From: Victivallales bacterium
Lineage (GTDB): Bacteria > Verrucomicrobiota > Lentisphaeria > Oligosphaerales > Oligosphaeraceae
Assembly (NCBI GenBank): GCA_017431185.1
Contig: JAFRLP010000241.1
Location: 1-7,622, forward strand
Length of the DNA stretch: 7,622 nt
Direction: 5' to 3'
Position 1 is the first letter of the stretch; each line of letters starts with the position of its first letter. The notes under the pieces were generated by a model, which was not told where the DNA came from, did not search any database, and saw only the letters and a list, made by a program, of their open reading frames with translations. Below are positions 1-6,012 of the stretch, piece by piece. The position numbers and the translations under genes are program-made.

Positions 1-4
1 ACAA

Positions 5-709
5 TCATGGTTGTCTTTTCCTTTGTCTTCTCATCAGTTTATGTACTTCGGCGGAAAGGATGGCCCGAAGCATCCGGAGCCGCTCCTGCGCGGTGCAGTC
101 GTGGCTGGTGGCCTGACGTATCACGTCGGTGGAGCCATCCTGGTTCAGCCACAGCAGGCCCCAGTCCTCGCGCAGTTCCCCTGGCGAGAGCAGGCCTGAC
201 GGGACTGCCAGGTAGAGCAGGTCGGCCACTGGCGGGGCGCTTAGGCACTCCAGCGCCGATCCCTGGTAGATGGCGCGTTCCAGTTGGGCGATTTCCTTGA
301 CCAGCGCCTGGTATTGCGGGTTGGCGGAGGCCTCGTAGTGCCAGAAAGCCAGTTCGTCAAACAGCATTTCACGGTCCCGCAGTTCCGGTTCCTCGCGCTG
401 AATGGACAATTGCAGTTCTTCCCGCCGACGATACAGTTCGGATGCGTATTTCACCATCTCCTCCGATGTGCCGCAGGTCGGCCAGCACTGGCTGCGCGTG
501 GCGCAGCATTGCACTGCCACCGCACGGCGGGGAATCAGCGATTTATCCGATTCCTTGCCACGGGACAGCCAGACCGCCCCCACGTCAAGCGGGTCGTGGC
601 GGCTGCGCAGCTTCACGCGAAGGCCGATCGCGTCGGGACGTCCGTAGCACGACACGAGCCAGGACATCGCTTGCAGCCGTAACTGTTTTTGCTGTTGTCG
701 TGTTTCCAT
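5..709 (-). CDS. Hypothetical protein, possibly MmcB/PDDEXK-nuclease-like with degenerate active site
   Basis: Unrecognised 234-residue soluble protein. The first part (about 15-60) holds WLVSCYGRPDAIGLR followed by GAVWLSRGKESD. The layout recalls MmcB-like proteins of the PDDEXK nuclease fold, in which an acidic residue near PDxxG is followed by an E-x-K-(V/A)-S-R strand; here the E and K positions would be A and W, so catalysis looks lost if the match is real. Residues 68-79 contain four cysteines (C68, C69, C75, C79), a possible metal site. Residues 85-145 are charged and helical, likely a coiled coil. Residues 161-188 (DLLYLAVPSGLLSPGELRED, then WGLLWL) resemble the FYLAVPxGLxxxxELPxxWGLL signature seen in those proteins. 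The basic tail (RRQRKRQP) could touch nucleic acid. GAAAGGAC lies directly before the ATG, unusually close for a ribosome site. The gene diverges from the PHP gene and has no functional link to it. The reading frame is solid; the family call is inference. Confidence 0.7.
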   Translation of the reverse strand: METRQQQKQLRLQAMSWLVSCYGRPDAIGLRVKLRSRHDPLDVGAVWLSRGKESDKSLIPRRAVAVQCCATRSQCWPTCGTSEEMVKYASELYRRREELQLSIQREEPELRDREMLFDELAFWHYEASANPQYQALVKEIAQLERAIYQGSALECLSAPPVADLLYLAVPSGLLSPGELREDWGLLWLNQDGSTDVIRQATSHDCTAQERLRMLRAILSAEVHKLMRRQRKRQP

Positions 710-796
710 GTCCTTTCGATTCTATGGTGGGATGCGAGGCCGGCGGGGGCAAGGGAGGCTGTTGTATTTTTGCGGAGAGAATCACACCGTTCCATT

Positions 797-824
797 AAGA
801 TAACGTGGATTTGCCGATATGCAA
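797..824 (-). promoter_or_regulatory. Weak candidate promoter for the 5-709 gene
   Basis: On the minus strand TTGCAT (819-824) is followed after 16 nt by TATCTT (797-802), matching the sigma70 boxes at 3/6 and 4/6. It sits about 90 nt upstream of the gene's ATG. This is the best candidate seen there, but the match is poor. Confidence 0.22.
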
Positions 825-846
825 GCAGGGAGTGCCCCATCGGCTG

Positions 847-875
847 TTGAAATTGGCTGTGCAACGGTGTATATT
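847..875 (+). promoter_or_regulatory. Sigma70-like promoter for the PHP hydrolase gene
   Basis: TTGAAA (847-852, 5/6 to consensus), a 17-nt spacer and TATATT (870-875, 5/6) make a strong-looking promoter. Transcription would begin near 882, giving a leader of about 150 nt before the ATG at 1035. The dispersed repeat and its GC hairpin (893-953) would then be the first thing transcribed. Confidence 0.6.
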
Positions 876-892
876 GAGGCAATTGCAAAACT

Positions 893-953
893 CTCCTATG
901 AGACACACCGTGTTTCCTGCGTTGTGTTGACGGCGGCGAGACGCCGCCGCTAC
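893..953 (-). repeat. Dispersed repeat, copy 1 (inverted), with GC-rich hairpin
   Basis: The reverse complement of 893-931 matches 4074-4112 at 36 of 39 positions, including a perfect 20-nt block (912-931 against 4074-4093). Next to it, 931-938 and 942-949 form a perfect 8-bp stem (CGGCGGCG / CGCCGCCG) with a 3-nt loop. The 13-nt block GTAGCGGCGGCGT (minus strand, 941-953) also recurs at 4112-4124. In this copy the hairpin comes before the 39-nt core when read on the minus strand; in copy 2 it comes after it. It lies in the untranslated leader of the PHP gene. There is no T-run, so it is not a classical terminator. Confidence 0.8.
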
Positions 954-1034
954 CTTTACTCATCCCAACCGCCTTCACGGCGCGGCGCCTTCGTCGCCAG
1001 CGGGTGTTGTGCGTTTTTCCGCCTCCCTGTTCTC

Positions 1035-1853
1035 ATGTCCCGACGTAATTTCCATACCCACACGCATCTTTGCAAGCACGCCACCGGCACACCCGCCGAT
1101 TACTGCCGAACCGCTTTGGAGCAGGGAGTGACGACCCTGGGGTTTACAGACCACACGCCGCACCTGGGGGACCGACTCTGGTTCAACGTCAGAATGGCCG
1201 TTGGGGAATTGCCCCAGTATATCGTGGAACTTGACGAGGCCAAACGCCAATTCCCCCAGTTGGAAATCCTCACTGGCATGGAGTGCGAATACATCCCCGA
1301 GGAGATGAACTGGTACCGTGAGGAACTGCTTGGCCATTGCGGACTCCAGTATCTCATCAACGCCCCCCACCATTTCCATTTCCGGGGGGAATGGAAGGAC
1401 ACCTTTGTGGATGTCAGGGACGACGCCACTCTGCATGCCTATACGGATGAGGTCATTGCCTCCCTGCAATCTGACCTGTTTGCCTTTCTGGCCCATCCCG
1501 ATATCTTCGGCCAGAGATATCGTGCCTGGAATGGGGAGGCCACCGCCTGCGCCCATGCCATTTGCCAGGCATGCGTTGACTCCCGCATCCCCATCGAGAT
1601 TAATGCCAACGGTTTTCGGAAACCGCTGATGGAGGACGGCGGTGGACTCCGGCGCCCCTATCCGCTTGCCCGCTTCTGGGAAATCGCAGCCGAATATCCC
1701 GTCGAGGTCCTTTGCTGCTCCGATGCCCATTCACCGGAGGTGGTGTGGGGAAACACGGACGACTGTCTCGCCTTCGCCCGATTCTTTGGCCTCAAGGTCA
1801 TCAACCAAACCTTTTCCCCCGTGAAGAAAACGGGGGAGGGCAAACCGCTTTAA
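1035..1853 (+). CDS. PHP-domain phosphoesterase, histidinol-phosphatase type
   Basis: A 272-residue metal-dependent hydrolase of the PHP superfamily, close in length and motifs to histidinol-phosphatases (HisJ/HisK-like, L-histidinol phosphate to L-histidinol). Metal-ligand motifs are complete: HTHTHLCKHA (H7, H9, H11, H15), FTDH (D39, H40), GMECEY (E83), APHHFH (H112, H113), LAHPD (H154) and CCSDAH (D230, H232). These support a working tri-metal site. No other histidine-biosynthesis gene is in the window, so the substrate could be another phosphomonoester. The frame stays open upstream to 819, but that extension runs through a dispersed repeat and gives low-complexity protein, while MSRRNFHTHTH places the first motif where the family has it; hence the start at 1035. 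No Shine-Dalgarno is seen. A promoter at 847-875 fits. The gene ends 6 nt before a palindromic insertion element. Confidence 0.88.
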   Translation: MSRRNFHTHTHLCKHATGTPADYCRTALEQGVTTLGFTDHTPHLGDRLWFNVRMAVGELPQYIVELDEAKRQFPQLEILTGMECEYIPEEMNWYREELLGHCGLQYLINAPHHFHFRGEWKDTFVDVRDDATLHAYTDEVIASLQSDLFAFLAHPDIFGQRYRAWNGEATACAHAICQACVDSRIPIEINANGFRKPLMEDGGGLRRPYPLARFWEIAAEYPVEVLCCSDAHSPEVVWGNTDDCLAFARFFGLKVINQTFSPVKKTGEGKPL

Positions 1854-1859
1854 GGCACA

Positions 1860-2023
1860 CTAGTGTCCCGTCCGATTCATTCGATGGAATATTCCGCGCT
1901 CTTTCCGGCTCTTTTCGCATGAAGGTTTCTTTACATAGGAAACTATGCGCAGTCGCCTTCGTGCGAAAACAACTCGAAGACATCTGCGGACTATCCTCAC
2001 GAATTAATCGGACGGGACACTAG
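1860..2023. mobile_element. MITE-like palindromic element, 164 nt, no coding capacity
   Basis: The ends are inverted copies: 1860-1883 and 2000-2023 match at 23 of 24 positions, starting CTAGTGTCCCGTCCGATT. The symmetry goes on inward: 1912-1925 pairs with 1956-1969 (13 of 14, the exception a G:T-type change) and 1934-1938 pairs with 1943-1947 around a GAAA loop. The distances between these blocks are nearly equal on both arms, so the whole element folds into one long hairpin. Both ends carry CTAG, so the target duplication could be TA (as in the IS630/Tc1 group) or CTAG/YTAR (as in IS5-type elements). It carries no transposase. It lies between convergent genes, where its hairpin could stop transcription both ways, although it has no T-run. 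Being a mobile element is inferred from the termini. Confidence 0.72.
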
Positions 2024-2766
2024 CAATTCAGCTGGTGTTGAAATGCCTTCTGGATCATGGCGAGGTCTGTGCCAAGGCAGATGAAGTTGACTCCAGACGC
2101 GACATATTCGTCCATGTCCATGTTCGGGCGCAGCACCATTCCAACGAATTTCCCGTTGTCCCTGGCTGCGGCGATGATGCGTCTTTCCGCCTCTATGATG
2201 CGAGGGTCTGAGAACTGCTTGTAGCAGCCATAGTCAATGGAGAGGTCGGAGTGGCCGATGAAGAGAAGGTCGATGCCTTCGACGGAGGCAATGGCCTCGA
2301 CGTTCTCGACTCCCCGTGCGGATTCGATCTGGGCTGCGCAGAGGAGCGCGCTGTCCGCCCCCGCATAGTAGTTCCGGAAATCGTTGTTGTAGTCCGCCGC
2401 ACGGAAGATGCCTGTCATGCCGCGCGTGCCGTGCGGAGGATAGCGCATCGATCGGGCGTAGTCCCGTGCCTGTTCGGGGGATTCGACCATGGGCGCGAGT
2501 ATGCCGTCCGCACCATAGTCAAGCATGCGCTTCACGTACTCGTGGCGATACGCGGGGATTCTCACAAGGGCGGCTGTTTCGTACTTTTCGAGTCGGGCAA
2601 TCTGGTCGAAGGAGGCGCTTTCGCCGCCTTGTCCGTGCTCACCGTCAATGACGGCGAAGTCATAGCCGCAGCCGCCCGCCATTTCGGCTATCGCGGGGCA
2701 GCCTGACTGCAGGAAAATCCCCTTGACCGCCTTTGCTGTCTTGAGTTTTTCTTTCAGGTTTTTCAT
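2020..2766 (-). CDS. HpcH/HpaI-family class II aldolase
   Basis: A 248-residue cytoplasmic aldolase of the HpcH/HpaI (phosphoenolpyruvate/pyruvate-binding TIM barrel) family. Known members split 2-keto-3-deoxy acids such as 2-dehydro-3-deoxyglucarate, 2-keto-3-deoxy-L-rhamnonate or 4-hydroxy-2-oxoheptanedioate into pyruvate and an aldehyde. The family signature is present: FAVIDGEHG (D41, E43, catalytic-type H44), ALVRIPA (R69, pyruvate carboxylate contact), DYGADGILAPMVESPEQA, AAQIESARGVENV (E148, metal) and LLFIGHSDLSIDYG (D174, metal). Length is normal for the family. The ATG lies 6 nt after the stop codon of the propeller gene, so the two are cotranscribed and probably translationally coupled; no separate Shine-Dalgarno is evident. 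The TAG stop (2020-2022) lies inside the terminal CTAG of the palindromic element. Exact substrate unknown; the family call is secure. Confidence 0.9.
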   Translation of the reverse strand: MKNLKEKLKTAKAVKGIFLQSGCPAIAEMAGGCGYDFAVIDGEHGQGGESASFDQIARLEKYETAALVRIPAYRHEYVKRMLDYGADGILAPMVESPEQARDYARSMRYPPHGTRGMTGIFRAADYNNDFRNYYAGADSALLCAAQIESARGVENVEAIASVEGIDLLFIGHSDLSIDYGCYKQFSDPRIIEAERRIIAAARDNGKFVGMVLRPNMDMDEYVASGVNFICLGTDLAMIQKAFQHQLNC

Positions 2767-2772
2767 GGGAAG

Positions 2773-3870
2773 TCACACCGTGAGCCTGGAGCAGTAGAGG
2801 GTGTCCTTGCCGTGAAGGAAGCCCCAGACCTTCTTGTCCGGAAAGCGCTCGCTGTTGCTCCAGATGACGTAAAGTTCTCCATCGCAATTGACTATGTCGT
2901 AATAGACGATGCCCATCTCATCGATGGCGCGGAAGACCTCCCTGTATTGCGACAGGTCTTCGCCTTCTCCAAGGAACATGAAGACATTGTTGCGGCCATT
3001 GCGGATTTTGTTGGGAAGGATGTCGAGCTGCGAATAGGCGATGAGAAGTTCGCCGCCGTAGGGCATAAGCTGCGGGCGCGTCTCCGCCATCGGAAGCCGT
3101 CCGCAAGGCCGGAACGTCCAGTCTCCGATGTCGGCGACCCAGAAGTTGTCGCCTTCCACTCCCCGCAGAATGGCATGGATTTTTCCGTTGAGCGCGGCGA
3201 CTTGGCACTCGTACTTTGTGACTGCGGGGATTGAGGAGAGGAATTCGAAGGTCATGCCGTCAGCGCATCTGAACAGGACGGGCTGGGCAAGGCTGCTGGT
3301 GATGGCTCCGTAGAAGACGCGCCCGTCCCAGGAGGGCTTTGCGACGGAGATGATGTGCTCATGCGCGTCTCCAAGGAGGTTGTATCCCGAATGGCCTTTG
3401 GAAACGAGATAGCCCTCATAGGCATCCTTCGTCAGGGGGACGGGCGCGGAGTCGCCGATGCGGCAGAGGACAGGCGAGATTTCGCCGACGATTCGGCGCT
3501 CCTCCTGCGACCAGTCGAAGAAATAGTAGTTGTCGGCGCCGCCAAGGAAGAAAATCCTCACAAGCCCGTTGTACAGGATGGCGCTGGCGTCTATGGGCCA
3601 GTTGTATTTTGCGCCATGAAACTCGACGTCGCTCTCAAGCAGGACATAGTTCTTCGCCGCGCTCAAGTCATCGACGGGTATCTCCGAAAGCGCGAAGACG
3701 GAGGCCTGCTCCCCGAAACCCGAATACGCCGCATGGTATGGCGCGTAGATTCTCCTGCGGCTTGAGTCGTAGCAGCTTATCGGGGCGGACGACGATGTGA
3801 ATCTCCGCACGTCGCTCACAGTCACTTTTTCTCCGAGAAAATCCTTCGGCGCTCTGAATCTCTTTTCCAT
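2773..3870 (-). CDS. Sialidase-superfamily-like beta-propeller protein
   Basis: A 365-residue protein with no signal peptide or membrane segment, so probably cytoplasmic. It is built of repeated beta-strand segments ending in aromatic or glycine-rich turns, for example FEFLSSIPAVTKYECQVAAL, GKIHAILRG, GELLIAYSQ and GELYVIWSN. This pattern is typical of six-bladed propellers of the sialidase/neuraminidase-like and GH43-like superfamilies. R265 in ETRPQLMPYGGELLIAYSQ and the tyrosines in GIVYYDIVNCDGELYVIWSN (323-324) sit where such enzymes often hold a substrate arginine and catalytic tyrosine, but I cannot confirm an active site, and no Asp-box (SxDxGxTW) is seen. Start chosen at 3870 because AAAGGAG (minus strand, 3880-3886) lies about 9 nt upstream. 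It is the first gene of a two-gene operon with the aldolase, which suggests it handles or binds the sugar whose derivative the aldolase cleaves. Enzyme or sensor is open. Confidence 0.75.
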   Translation of the reverse strand: MEKRFRAPKDFLGEKVTVSDVRRFTSSSAPISCYDSSRRRIYAPYHAAYSGFGEQASVFALSEIPVDDLSAAKNYVLLESDVEFHGAKYNWPIDASAILYNGLVRIFFLGGADNYYFFDWSQEERRIVGEISPVLCRIGDSAPVPLTKDAYEGYLVSKGHSGYNLLGDAHEHIISVAKPSWDGRVFYGAITSSLAQPVLFRCADGMTFEFLSSIPAVTKYECQVAALNGKIHAILRGVEGDNFWVADIGDWTFRPCGRLPMAETRPQLMPYGGELLIAYSQLDILPNKIRNGRNNVFMFLGEGEDLSQYREVFRAIDEMGIVYYDIVNCDGELYVIWSNSERFPDKKVWGFLHGKDTLYCSRLTV

Positions 3871-3879
3871 TCGTCAAGG

Positions 3880-3886
3880 CTCCTTT
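3880..3886 (-). promoter_or_regulatory. Ribosome binding site of the propeller gene
   Basis: AAAGGAG on the minus strand, 9 nt before the ATG at 3870. It fixes the start of this gene. Confidence 0.65.
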
Positions 3887-3917
3887 GGCATGGGGGAACC
3901 TCTTCCCACACCATGTT

Positions 3918-3945
3918 TACAATACAGTCCATCCCACGCATTGCA
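3918..3945 (-). promoter_or_regulatory. Candidate promoter for the propeller-aldolase operon
   Basis: On the minus strand TTGCAA (3940-3945, 4/6) and TATTGT (about 3918-3923, 4/6) are separated by 16 nt. The -10 element would lie about 50 nt upstream of the ATG. Each box is only a moderate match. Confidence 0.35.
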
Positions 3946-3986
3946 AATCTGCCCACCATTTTTTCCAGCAGTGCAATGGGAGGATT

Positions 3987-4034
3987 GCCGCGCCTGGTTT
4001 CCTGGAAAGCGCGGCGGTCCTGCAAAAACGCAGG
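3987..4034. other. Two inverted repeats between the divergent promoters
   Basis: 3987-3993 (GCCGCGC) pairs perfectly with 4009-4015 (GCGCGGC) around a 15-nt loop. 4018-4023 (TCCTGC) pairs with 4030-4035 (GCAGGA) around AAAAAC. Both lie between the two opposing promoters, just upstream of the plus-strand -35 box at 4042. They could be operator sites for a shared regulator or chance palindromes in GC-rich DNA. Neither is followed by a T-run. Confidence 0.3.
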
Positions 4035-4041
4035 AACATGG

Positions 4042-4069
4042 TTGACATGGGGGAAAACGCATCTAGATT
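4042..4069 (+). promoter_or_regulatory. Sigma70-like promoter for the DUF4838 operon
   Basis: A consensus TTGACA (4042-4047), a 16-nt spacer and TAGATT (4064-4069, 4/6). Transcription would start near 4076, at the beginning of the dispersed repeat, giving a leader of about 165 nt before the ATG at 4242. Confidence 0.5.
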
Positions 4070-4073
4070 AAAG

Positions 4074-4135
4074 GTCAACACAACGCAGGAAACGCGGCGT
4101 GTTTCATAGGAGTAGCGGCGGCGTCCATGCCGCCG
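4074..4135 (+). repeat. Dispersed repeat, copy 2, with GC-rich hairpin
   Basis: The 39-nt core (4074-4112) matches the inverse of 893-931 with 3 differences. It is followed by a hairpin with 7-bp arms at 4116-4122 (CGGCGGC) and 4129-4135 (GCCGCCG) around GTCCAT. Downstream, 4136-4201 looks like a decayed further unit: GACATAATGCACGAAAC is reminiscent of the core start, and GTGTTTCATAGGAG is an exact repeat of the core end. The element fills most of the 5' leader of the DUF4838 operon. Confidence 0.8.
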
Positions 4136-4187
4136 ACATAATGCACGAAACAAAAAGCAGTGGCGGGAATTCCGCCGGCAAAGCAGG

Positions 4188-4201
4188 GTGTTTCATAGGA
4201 G
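4188..4201 (+). repeat. Partial third copy of the dispersed repeat core
   Basis: GTGTTTCATAGGAG is identical to 4099-4112, spaced by 89 nt, and differs by one base from the inverse of 893-906. Only the final part of the core is conserved. An in-frame GTG here extends the downstream reading frame, but it lies in repeat DNA and is not taken as the start. Confidence 0.65.
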
Positions 4202-4229
4202 ATATTGCAAAACCACCTCTTTAATCAAC

Positions 4230-4233
4230 GGAG
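4230..4233 (+). promoter_or_regulatory. Ribosome binding site of the DUF4838 gene
   Basis: GGAG in ACGGAGAAAG, 8 nt before the ATG at 4242. It decides in favour of this start over the upstream GTG at 4188, which has no such site. Confidence 0.7.
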
Positions 4234-4241
4234 AAAGACAC

Positions 4242-5987
4242 ATGGACAGAACTCTGGTGCTCGCTTCCGCCGAGGCGAAGAAATACGGTGTTGACGCGGA
4301 TTTTGTGAGGGATGAGGCATTGCCGTCCTTCGAGGTCAGATGGGGCGATGGGCGTCTGGTAATCGCGGCCCCGTCCCCCATCGAGACGCTCTACGGCGTC
4401 TATGAATGCGCCGAACTCTTCGGTGGCTATACCTTCTTTGAGCCTGGCAGGGACCGGTTTGACCCCTCACTCAAGGTCAATCTCAAAGAACTGGCGAAGG
4501 ACAAGGGCAATGTTCTGCTTCCCGCACGGCGTCCGCTTCTGAAACGCCGCGGATTCATCCAGGAGTTCCCGTTTGACGATGAGACGGCCATGCTTTTTGA
4601 CTGGATGGCCAAGAACAAACTCAATTATCTCCTGGTCTGGATGAAATACTATGACGAACTGTCCGATGAACTCAAGGAGATGGCCGCCGTGCGCGGGATT
4701 GACATCGAGAGCGGACATCATAATTTTGACTACTGGATTCCAGGAAAGGTCTATGGCAAGACCCATCCTGAGTTCTTTGCGGAAATCAACGGGAAACGCA
4801 TCACCCCCAGCGGCAATTCCGCGCTTCTGCTCAGCGAGCAGCTCTGCACCACCAATCCTGAACTGCGGGCGGAATTGGCCAGGCGGATGCTGGAGTACTG
4901 CGACAGGCATCCCGAAGTGAAGACCATCTCTCTCGTGCCCAATGATGGCTTTGGCTGGTGCGAGTGCAAAGAATGTTCCCGATTCTATGACAAGAGCAAG
5001 AAAGGCGACTTCTACAGTCTTTCCGAGCATGTCTATAAGGCGGACCGAATCTACCATGACCTGGTGCGCGACATCTCGGCCCGCGTGAACAAGGTGCGCC
5101 CCGACATTCAGATCACCTTCTGCGCCTACATCAACTACTGCCGTCCATCCGAGGGAATGGTTCTCAAATCGGGCATGGCTGTCCATTTCGCCGACTACTG
5201 GCGTTGCATCAACCATGAAATCAGCGATGAATCGTGCCCCATCAACTCCCATTACGCGGACGACATCCGCGCGTGGTGCGCCGTCAAGCAGGGCGGGGAC
5301 GTCAATATCTATGAGTATTTCATGGGGGTGAATTTCTATCTTTCGCTGCCAATGGTGCATTTCCATGAGATGTTCCATGAGATGAAGTGGTACGGCGAGA
5401 CGGGTGTGGATGGCATCCTGACCCAATTCCATATCCCGCATTGGTCTGTCTATGGCGTGAACTATTATTTTATGGCCAGAGCCGCCAGGGGGGATGCGGA
5501 AACGGAGGTCATTACACGCACGATGCGCCGCCTTTTCGGTCCCGATGCGCAGCAGGGCCATGACTTCTACAACAGCATCAAGACATTGCTTCTGACCATG
5601 GGGCGCTGCCACATCCCGTATCCGTATTCGCTTTTCCGGCGCACGAAACCCGAGGACTACCAGCGCCTTCATGCCCAGGCAAGGGCGCTCGCCGCACTCG
5701 CGCCCGATGACCGTTTCCGCCAGGAACTCGTCCTGTGGATGGAGTACCTCTGCCGCTTCAAGGCCTTCTTTGACCTTGCCCAGGCGCAGAAGGCGACTGT
5801 CCAGGACGCGCAGAATCTGCTGGAGTGGATTCATTCGCACGGTGACAAGCGCATCTTCGTGCTCTCTCGTTTTGACGATTATTTCGAGGCCATCAAGACG
5901 GCCATCAAGACGGGGCGCAGGTGGATTCATTTCAATCTGGACTGGGAAGATGACTATATTCTCCGCCAGGTGGAGGTGCTCCAGTAG
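4242..5987 (+). CDS. DUF4838 domain protein, alpha-glucuronidase/hexosaminidase-like
   Basis: A 581-residue protein without signal peptide, so likely cytoplasmic. Residues 1-75 resemble the small N-terminal alpha/beta domain found before GH67/GH20-type barrels: a strand ending LVIAAPS, then PIETLYGVYECAELFGGYTFFEPG, matching the usual 'GtlyAvyeflE..lG.rwf.Pg' pattern. Residues about 100-400 form the DUF4838 barrel: RRGFIQEFPF, HPEFFAEINGKR (175-186), QLCTTNPELRAEL (200-212), and the hallmark VPNDGFGWCECKECSRF (232-248) with C240, C242 and C245. CAYINYCRP (294-302) and VHFADYW (314-320) follow. Helices fill the C-terminus. DUF4838 proteins are thought to be glycoside hydrolases or relatives, but I know of no firmly established reaction, so substrate and activity stay open. 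Most homologues I recall are secreted; the lack of a signal peptide here is notable. First gene of an operon; it lies 25 nt before the transporter gene. Confidence 0.85.
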   Translation: MDRTLVLASAEAKKYGVDADFVRDEALPSFEVRWGDGRLVIAAPSPIETLYGVYECAELFGGYTFFEPGRDRFDPSLKVNLKELAKDKGNVLLPARRPLLKRRGFIQEFPFDDETAMLFDWMAKNKLNYLLVWMKYYDELSDELKEMAAVRGIDIESGHHNFDYWIPGKVYGKTHPEFFAEINGKRITPSGNSALLLSEQLCTTNPELRAELARRMLEYCDRHPEVKTISLVPNDGFGWCECKECSRFYDKSKKGDFYSLSEHVYKADRIYHDLVRDISARVNKVRPDIQITFCAYINYCRPSEGMVLKSGMAVHFADYWRCINHEISDESCPINSHYADDIRAWCAVKQGGDVNIYEYFMGVNFYLSLPMVHFHEMFHEMKWYGETGVDGILTQFHIPHWSVYGVNYYFMARAARGDAETEVITRTMRRLFGPDAQQGHDFYNSIKTLLLTMGRCHIPYPYSLFRRTKPEDYQRLHAQARALAALAPDDRFRQELVLWMEYLCRFKAFFDLAQAQKATVQDAQNLLEWIHSHGDKRIFVLSRFDDYFEAIKTAIKTGRRWIHFNLDWEDDYILRQVEVLQ

Positions 5988-6012
5988 CGGAACCATGTCT
6001 TGACATCCCTGT

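Noticed and set aside
819..1034. N-terminal extension of the PHP gene from 819
   Set aside because: It would translate the dispersed repeat and promoter region; the family's first motif begins a few residues after the ATG at 1035.
975..1730. 251-codon minus-strand frame over the PHP gene
   Set aside because: Opposite a gene with complete metal-binding motifs; its protein has no recognisable features.
1816..1836. GC stem (CCCCCG / CGGGGG, 9-nt loop) near the end of the PHP gene as a terminator
   Set aside because: It is inside the coding region and has no T-run on either strand.
893..4201. CRISPR array interpretation of the repeats
   Set aside because: Copies are few, far apart, imperfect, in opposite orientation, and lack regular spacers or cas genes.
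4188..4241. GTG start at 4188 for the DUF4838 gene
   Set aside because: It falls in repeat DNA and has no ribosome site, while ATG 4242 has GGAG at good spacing.
4467..5996. Long (509-codon) open frame on the minus strand
   Set aside because: It lies fully opposite the well-supported DUF4838 gene, has no recognisable domain or ribosome site, and reads as the usual antisense shadow of a GC-biased gene.
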